From Isoetes engelmannii (Eukaryota > Streptophyta > Lycopodiopsida > Isoetales > Isoetaceae): a DNA stretch of 26,878 bases. Shown piece after piece: positions 19,555 through 26,878 of this stretch. Position 1 is the stretch's first letter. Every line of letters begins with the position of its first letter. The position numbers were made by a program, and so were the translations under genes. The stretch is from contig JAANSK020100018.1 in assembly GCA_011763485.2 (NCBI GenBank), positions 1 to 26,878 of the forward strand, written 5' to 3'. The notes beneath the pieces are model-generated. The model worked only from the letters and a program-made list of their open reading frames with translations, made no database searches and was not told the DNA's origin.

Positions 19555-22500
19555 CTATGTTGATACAGGAGAGATGTAGCAACATCTAATTATTCCTGCT
19601 GCACCACCATAACATAACCACCCTTCTGTCCCCTTGTTACAATTCCATTTCACAGTTTTTATAGAAACAATCTTGGGAGGAAATTCTTGTTTGTGTGTAG
19701 TCATTCCGTCCAGCTCTCCAGAAGCCGATGCTTTACCTGCTGGGGAATTCTCTATTTGCAAAACATCGGTATCATCACATGGAGATCCTGCACACTTTGC
19801 GCCTTTTCCTTTGCTGTTTGACTTGGAAGAAATTTTTGCCCCCGTGCTAGTACCATAGTAGCCTTTCCTGCCTCTTGGGGTTTTTTCACTGCCAGACGAT
19901 TCTTTAATAATCTCTACAACCTGATTCTCTTTATCAAAAGCAAATCCCCCACAAAGATGGTGCTGGGTTTTGTACCTACTACCTTTATCCACAGCCTTCC
20001 CAGTCAGCTGTAAAATATAAGAAAAAAGGAAAGTTTAAGCTCGCTTCATAGATGAAAAAACTAGACACGCTTATTTTACCAAAAATTGTCGAACAAGACC
20101 ATCAGACCCACAGTATGCTACCATACCTGAGCATCAACCATACAACTACATCACGTAAGGAGAATAAATTTATAGAAACAAACATAATGTCTCAACACTG
20201 TTGAAAGTGCTCAGGATAACAAAATTGCTCTGATATACTTCCTGCCTAATGATCGAGTTCCTAACAAATCTCTACACATCTCAAACCTGTACTTTCAGCA
20301 CTACAAAATCTAACAAATAACAAACAAGTGATACCTGTGGACGGACACATGTGGACACTCCATAATGCAAACGATGAGCACACATAGCTTTGCCCACCCT
20401 GAACTTGTGTTCCAGCAAAGGGTTTTCCAGTTGCAGGAGTGTCTACTGTCGCACAGTTCAAGCTCACAATCCTGAGCGTCCCATCATCAAGTGCCATAAG
20501 AACACATCTGCCATAAGGACAGGAATTGACCAAAGACACCACATGAGAAGAAATAAGAAAATAAGAAACAAAAAATTGCACAGTGCAATACCTTAGTTCA
20601 TCCAACCAATTCATATCCAGAACATAGCCTCTGGTTAGACGCATCTCTCCGAGAGGTCGAAAAGGTTCTCTGCAAAAGCAACACTTTAATATATATGAAC
20701 AAACATAGATAGACGCATGTATTGAGTTCTTTTACCTTAGATCCCAAAACCGGACAGATCCATTGTGCCCTGCTGTGCTTATTATATATTCGGCCTCAGA
20801 ACAGCTGTATTAAATGGAAAGGTTAATGGTTAACCATCCATACATGGGCCTTGCAATAAGACAGTATAAAGCCAACCCAATAACCTATTTATTGTTTATA
20901 TTTAAAATTTGCAATGTATCATGATAAGATTTATTACCCAACATACATAAGATAAGCTAACAACAAGAAACTCTTTCATTTGACCGTTGTTTCATGTTAA
21001 AGATAATGCGAATTAATATAAAGAGTTGAGCATGAAATGGAAGTTGCTCAACATTGTATATTTCAACTGCCACATATTAGCTGCAAAGCTTAATAAATAT
21101 ACACCATACCTATCATGTTGCGCCCAGGCAACAGTTCTTATTGGAAAAGGATCAGCTGTAAAGACCATCAAAGGCCGCGTTTCTGCACAAATAAATAGCA
21201 TAAGGATGCTGCAAGCTTCGGCAGACACATGCACTTAAAACTAGAAATCAATCACAACCAAACAATGGAGAAAAACATGCTTCCTCAGCTTCAAATAATC
21301 CTATTATCCCCAAAGAGAATAGAACTTATTTGAGTGGATCATTTGCGACCAATTAGCAGCATTAAGAGAGAGATAAATAAAGAGACCGCAGAAGAGGGTT
21401 CATTTAAGTTATATTGAAACAGTCGAATTAGCATCAGATCAGCTTAAACATGCAATACAAGTACACATCTTTAGCTTACAGCAACAAAAACGTAACCTCC
21501 TCAATAATTATCATCCATACAATAAAAAACCGTAATAAGAGATGATTTATACCTTCACAATTCGCACAAGAAAAGAACTTCCATAATGCCACCTGCAATT
21601 AAAAAAATAACAAAAACAGATGGAAAATCCACTCACTTAGCATGATATTGCAAGGCCAGTTATTTCCAAGGCCAATTATTTCTAAGTACAGCTTAAACGC
21701 AGCAAGGAAGTTACCCGTCCGAGAAAACAAGAAAAACCAACCTACTACTGAATTACTAGTAAAAGTTCAAAGCATTTGATAAAGTTGAGGTGGTTTGTTA
21801 AAATTTGCTTTGTCCAAATCAGGTTGCTGTGTCACTAATATGATTTGAGAACGTGAATGTGTTCGTGTAATGCTTTGTCCAAATCGGGTTGCTTCAAAAA
21901 TATCTGTAGACTAATTCAAGAAGAGTTCAAGAAGTTAAGAGAATGGATTCAATCTAAGAATGTGGTAGATATGTCTTAAGTTCGTTTGAACAAGACAACT
22001 ATGATTCCAGCAAGTTGAATCTAAAAATAAGTTCTAAGTTTATTTGGAACAGGCTTGAGTGTAATTCAAGGAAATCTGGCTGTTATCTTTGAAGCATGTC
22101 CATGAAGTTAAGAAAAGCTTAAGCTCACACAAAACTTGTAGACTCTTGCACATTTCTATAGTTGCAAGAATGATTCGAAAGAAAATGTGATAGTTCAATG
22201 CTTTAGAATGACCTGACCCAACAAGTTTAGGTTAGAAAAAATCGTTTAGGTTCTGTTTAACACAGCCAGCTTACTAGCAAGAAGTAAGTTGGGTTCGTTA
22301 TACGAACGACAGTTCCACTAAGGCTACAGAAGAACCAAAAACTAGTTAAGTACTTTTTACTTTAAATGTTTTAGCTCATCCGACACTTGAAGGGAAGCAT
22401 CCTAGTAATGACATTGCACTAGTGCTAATATTTTTCATGCAGTTTCTTAGTGTAGCAGAGTTCATAGTCGAATCTATCATTTTGGGCTAATATGCAACAG

Positions 22501-25500
22501 TGGAGCTTTACAATATCGCTCCTCTTTCAATTCCATAGCTTTAACTCTGCAATATAACTTGGCCTCTTCAAACTGAAGTTGTGTTTTCGTAGTCCTAATA
22601 CTAGGAAACTTAGGGAGTTATTAGCCCAGATAGAGCTGCTTATATTATATAGAATCCAGCCTTCTATGGTCATGCGAAAAGTGATTGAATTCAAAAACTT
22701 TATTATTCTCTCATTGCTTGAAAGGCAGAGAAAGTATAAATGCTACATCATAAAATGTAATCTTACTCCAAGCAATCACATTAAAGAAATTCTTACAGTT
22801 CCATCATGACAACCCACAAGAATGCGATCGTGATGCACACCTCGTGACCACTCCACTGTCAATGGAATACTGTAGCATGTAGTTAAACATTGGTAAGTAT
22901 AACATATGCTGCCATGTCCTTTGATAAATTAAGCAAGCAGAGCAAATGAATGGATGATTCGGAACCAGCATGACTATAATGTGAACAAGGACAACACAGA
23001 AATTTGTGAATATGCACTGCTTAGCAGGTTGTGAAAAATATGTTCTCTGAACAACCGGACTAACCACCAAACTTCAAGACGGTCGCCTTTGCCCAGTGCA
23101 ACGGTTGTCTTTGCCCAGTGATGAGCTTTACACAACATAATACACAGAACCCTCAAGATTGTGTAATTAAAAACAAAAGATAAATGGCACTAGAACTGGA
23201 TTAGACACGGGTGAACTACAAGACAGCTGCACCATAATTCATTTATAAGTCCCATCCATCTCACACAACTATTGAACAAGAAGCTTGTTGCCTTTCAGTT
23301 GTAACTTTACAAAAAAGCAAGCTCAGCGTACCACAGTAACTTCTCCATGTCTAGGCAGAATACAATCAGCAAAGAATTTACAGCCACATTAGATTGTTCC
23401 AACTCCATTAATTACACATTTGCAGCTTCAAAGATGCAATGAAGATTGACAATGTTACCTTTTGTAATCAGCATTTTGTAGTTCTGAGCATCGAAAAACA
23501 GGTTCTATTTTCACAATCAGTGGAGTATCATTAGGCACCACAGGATTTGCATTTATGATGCTAGGAAAAGGAACATCAAATCTGTAAGAACAGAAGGAGA
23601 TCATAATACGCAGGAACAACCAAAATTTTGGAGGCATTTTAAATGCCTGGTCTCTAGCAAACATTTTTGAACATCTCTTGCAGTCAAGAGACATTTATAC
23701 TAGATATAATATCAACACAAGAAAGACTCACACTTGCAAGGACCCATCTCCAAGCACCAGAGCCAGAAAGCCCAATCGCATAAACTCCCTTCCATTCGAA
23801 TTTTCAACCATATCGCCCTTTGCTGCAGGCCGCCATTTCAGGTCCCATGTAACACCACCTTCATGTCCTAATCCCAAAACCATTTTTGGAAGGTTAAGTG
23901 GTTTGTGGTTTCCATCATTGCTACTAGACTGACCGACTATCACCAGTTCTGTGGTATGAACAGAGAAATCATCATCAGATTCTGTTGCTTCAGAAGACAT
24001 ATCCTGGACCTCATTTAGATCCTCCTCACTGTTTCTCAAGTTAGACTTGTGTATAGCCTTTCCAGATCTAGAGGGAACAGTGGTGTTACTATGCTTTGAT
24101 GGCAAGGAATCGAATGCCCATATTTGTACTAATGCTTTTCCAGACAGAGGTTCCCCAACCTTATGGTACTCAGATGGCAAACTGTGCAAATTGCCATTGG
24201 TCTTGTGAGGATGCGCTGCCACTGCAAGAAACTGTAGAAGTTTCATTAATCAGTAAGAGAACAGAACCTAGAAAGCTGCAGAACTTATGAAGCCAAGAGT
24301 TAATTCTATTGGAAGAGCACAACGCAAATCAAACTAAAATGGAAACGCGTAACAATTTCTATGTTAACATCCCGGCAGTGGCACAATAACCATGCATATT
24401 CAATATCTCATTCCCAAAAGACCATCAGTGGTACAATAACAATGCCTATTCAACATTTCATTTACAAAAATCCAATCTAACAACAAAACAGAATCTGCCT
24501 TTGAAATAATGTCAAATTGCTCTTGATCTCGAGCATCAGCTGCAAATCCCTCTAGATTCCTAATTTCAATGTTTCAATTTTTCTTTTTTCTTTGTTATGC
24601 AACATATCTAGGAGGCTGCAAATGCACCCCTACCTGTACATGATTGCAGTAATAATTGGTCTCATAGACCCAAGTGGTCTCTTATAGACGTTAATATAAT
24701 CTTTCTAGATCGAAAGATTTGTGGCATATACCTGTTTGTCACACTGTCCAGTGGTTTGCCAAATGTCCCAACCTATTCTTTCTGGACACCAATCACATGC
24801 CCAAACATATCCACCCGTATGCAATATAAAGTCATCACTACAAATTAGAAGTGAACTTAATCAGAACAGGATTCATAATGTACTTAATAAAATATGCTAG
24901 AGTAGCCGTACCTACTGTTAAACCTGCCTGGTGAAGGAATATCGTCCTCCTGTTTAGACAAGTGCAAGAAGAGTAGTAGAAGTAAGAGGCGCTTAAATAA
25001 TACTGAAGGAATTTAAAGTATATAGCCGGCTAAGCTACATTGAAATTAACAAGCTCTCAGTTCACGAAATGAAACAAAACAGTAAATTTCCTGCTTATTA
25101 TACATGTAAGAATGCTCACAAGTGGAATAGAGAAGGACTCAAATAAAGAGAAGTTTATCTCTGGCCCATAAACAGACACATCACTTTTAAACCGCAATTT
25201 AGGAGAGCGTTCTGAATATTGATAGCATGCTCGCCAATCCCTGCAACAAAAACAAAAAGGAATTAGAAAGAAAAGCATAAATATTCCAAGAAGTTACTTA
25301 CTATAAGAAATGGGATAAGTAGTAGGAAACAGACTATTCCAAGAAGTAACTCACTGTAAGAAATGGGCTAAGTATAGGAAACACACAAATGGACTGAAAC
25401 ACTTCCATGGTAAAAAATAGAATAAGGCCAGCCTGACTGTGCTAGTAGAAAGATGTTACATAGTCTAAGAAAGATCACATAGTCTAAGACATGACATTGC

Positions 25501-26481
25501 TTGCTGCCCCATAAGCTTGGAGTCAGAATGAATTGGGTTAATCATGCATTTTCACAGAAATGTACAAGGTTAAGGTTCGTACACATAGTAGCATACTTGA
25601 TGATATTTATCTCTGCAATCCATTGCAACCTGGCATCCTCTAAACCTTCACGCATTTCCAAATAAATTGTGTTCTTATTCATGCCATGTATTGTTTTCTT
25701 CCTCTTCTTTGGCTGAGTTGGCCAATCTTTGTCCTTCGATATCTCTAATAATCCCTTCTCATTGTAGAACTCTACAACATCCTCTAAAGGCTTTACTATT
25801 GCTTTCTTCCTCTTCTTTGGCTGGGGAATCCAATCTTTGTCCTTTGAAATTTCGAACGATTCCTCTTCATTATAAAGTTCCAAATTCTCTAAAGCCTTTA
25901 CTATTTTTCTCTTTCTCTTCTTCGGAAGGGAAAGTAAATCTTCATCATTCGGTATTTCTAGTGATTCCTTATCATTTTCAAACTCTGCAACGTTCTCTGG
26001 TGTGCCCACTTCAGCCAATTGATCTGATACTATATTCTCCACATCTTCCCCTGCAGAGTCTGTGTTGAATTATTCTTGGGTTCTGAAGTAATCAATGAAA
26101 TATGAATGCTATAGGAAAAAATCTGTAAAATCTAGTACCATGTAAGACAAGCTGACCACGGCCACGTCCACGACCTCCACCTCTACCTCTGCCACGACCA
26201 CGACCCCGACCAACTCCACGTCCACGACCACGACCACGTAACCCACTTTCTGAATCCATTGACGGAGTAGTTCTACCTTTTCCACCTCGAGATCCACGGG
26301 GCCGACCTCTGCCCCTGGGCTTCCGACCTTCCGGTTCCGCTGCAGCACCATGTTGATCCTCCATTGCTGAGTTTGATTCTACAGCATGCATAAAATTCAG
26401 GCGGTTCGAATCTAAAATAAGAGTGGGCTCGATATCTAAAGGAACCTCCACCATTATCCAGTTCTCCTTTTGGCTCTCCAT
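19555..26481 (-). CDS. GTF3C2: AT-hook and WD40 protein, TFIIIC subunit 2 (GTF3C2)-like
   Basis: Exons on the minus strand: 26481-26139, 26059-25597, 25240-25120, 24949-24912, 24837-24732, 24231-23732, 23581-23459, 22869-22797, 21592-21553, 21182-21110, 20804-20736, 20669-20592, 20507-20335, 20126-20080, 20007-19555. They join in phase with GT-AG borders to 899 aa. Residues 52-70 hold an AT hook (RGRPRG at 58-63); an RG-rich tract follows (about 82-112). Residues about 140-250 have three tandem 35-36-residue modules, each with a KKRK cluster (161, 196, 232). WD40 blades begin at about 330: GGYVWACDWCP, FLAVAAHPHK with EYHKVGEPLSGKALVQIW, GGVTWDLKWRP, LTVEWSRGVHHDRILVGCHD, AGHNGSVRFWDL, VLMALDDGTLRIV, GMVAYCGSDGLV, WLCYGGAAGIIRC. 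The VAAHP...YHKVG...QIW pattern marks the GTF3C2/TFIIIC-110 type. TFIIIC binds promoter B boxes of tRNA and similar genes and recruits TFIIIB for RNA polymerase III. An acidic insert interrupts the region around residues 400-450. The gene looks intact. Confidence 0.88.
21593..22796 (-). other. Long intron 8 of the TFIIIC-like gene, possible old insertion
   Basis: At about 1.2 kb this is the longest intron in the gene; the others are 45-600 nt. Its central part (about 21750-22480) contains a short direct repeat (ctttgtccaaatc(a/g)ggttgct near 21810 and 21875). It may be a decayed insertion, but I recognise no transposon domain or terminal repeats. Confidence 0.3.
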
Positions 26482-26878
26482 GCTTCGCCTTTCTACTGCT
26501 ACACTCAGAATAGGTTTCGTATGTTCGAATTTGGCAAATCTGGGCCGGGCGCCAATTGATTATCCAATTTTCATATTGCCACGTCAAGCGTGTCAATAAC
26601 CTACACGTGTCTTCTGATTTAGCCATTCATACGGGCATGCCCTTGAAAACCTTTGTATGGGGACCTGATCAAAAGATTGGGGTGTTCCTTTGGATTTCCA
26701 AGCCGACCTGGATATAAAACCCATTAGAAAGAAATAGACGTATAAACTTCTTGTTATTGAGTTTTGTATTGCAGGAGGTGCTTCTCGCAGTGTTTGGGAC
26801 TAAGATTCTTGGGACGTATTGTATAGGGGAATGGAGGTTGGGATCTCCATTCCCAGTTTTCAGGTTGGGTCCTGCGAC
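26482..26878. promoter_or_regulatory. Upstream region of the TFIIIC-like gene; possible divergent promoter
   Basis: This contains the 5' UTR and promoter of the minus-strand gene. On the + strand a TATA box-like TATAAAA lies at 26713-26719, followed by a perfect 10-bp hairpin (gggaatggag 26827-26836, ctccattccc 26845-26854, 8-nt loop). This could be the start of a divergent transcript or part of an element that continues beyond the window; no coding sequence is visible yet. Confidence 0.35.

Noticed and set aside
26109-26351. Val-rich open frame on the minus strand
   Set aside because: It is the shifted frame of the RG-rich tract in exon 1 of the TFIIIC-like gene.
1-26878. CRISPR arrays, bacterial operons, rRNA or tRNA genes
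   Set aside because: No regularly spaced repeat array, no ribosome-binding-site-led gene clusters and no convincing cloverleaf; genes have spliceosomal introns.

Overview
This is nuclear DNA of a eukaryote, almost certainly a land plant. Two genes with canonical GT-AG introns encode recognisable plant-type proteins (an ArfGAP+C2 protein like AGD12, and an AT-hook/WD40 protein of the TFIIIC subunit-2 type). The rest is A+T-rich intergenic DNA with non-LTR and LTR retroelement remnants. Introns are mostly 70-600 nt. The sequence does not let me place the species; a non-seed plant is possible but unproven.

Layout. 3-1560 (+): the 3' end of a gene cut by the left edge. I could chain five exons with consistent phases but do not recognise the product; a SINE-like insertion sits in its first visible intron. 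1561-5340: no convincing gene, but a 129-bp tandem duplication, a perfect 25-bp foldback, short GC-rich repeats and a degenerate minisatellite. 5343-6238 (-): remnant of a LINE ORF1. 6756-8484 (+): a complete 8-exon AGD12-like gene (332 aa), with a TATA-like site about 200 bp upstream of its ATG. 8485-11190: no gene, several two- and three-copy tandem duplications. About 11190-12010 (-): fossil of a Ty3/gypsy pol (integrase) region. 12456-17241 (-): a long decayed LINE with ORF1 (coiled coil + RRM-like) and ORF2 (endonuclease, reverse transcriptase, Cys/His C-terminus), bordered at its 3' end by a purine microsatellite. 17242-19554: no gene, but a dense cluster of recent small duplications at 18251-18909. 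19555-26481 (-): a complete 15-exon TFIIIC subunit-2/GTF3C2-like gene (899 aa). 26482-26878: its upstream region, with a TATA-like site and a hairpin on the + strand that may belong to a divergent transcript or an element running off the window.

The host genes have no obvious functional link: AGD12-type proteins act in Arf GTPase/membrane traffic, TFIIIC in RNA polymerase III transcription. I found no coherent new system. The most useful results are the exon-level gene models, the unrecognised Cys-rich gene at the left edge, the repeated basic modules in the TFIIIC-like protein, and the number of small two- or three-copy tandem duplications in the intergenic DNA.
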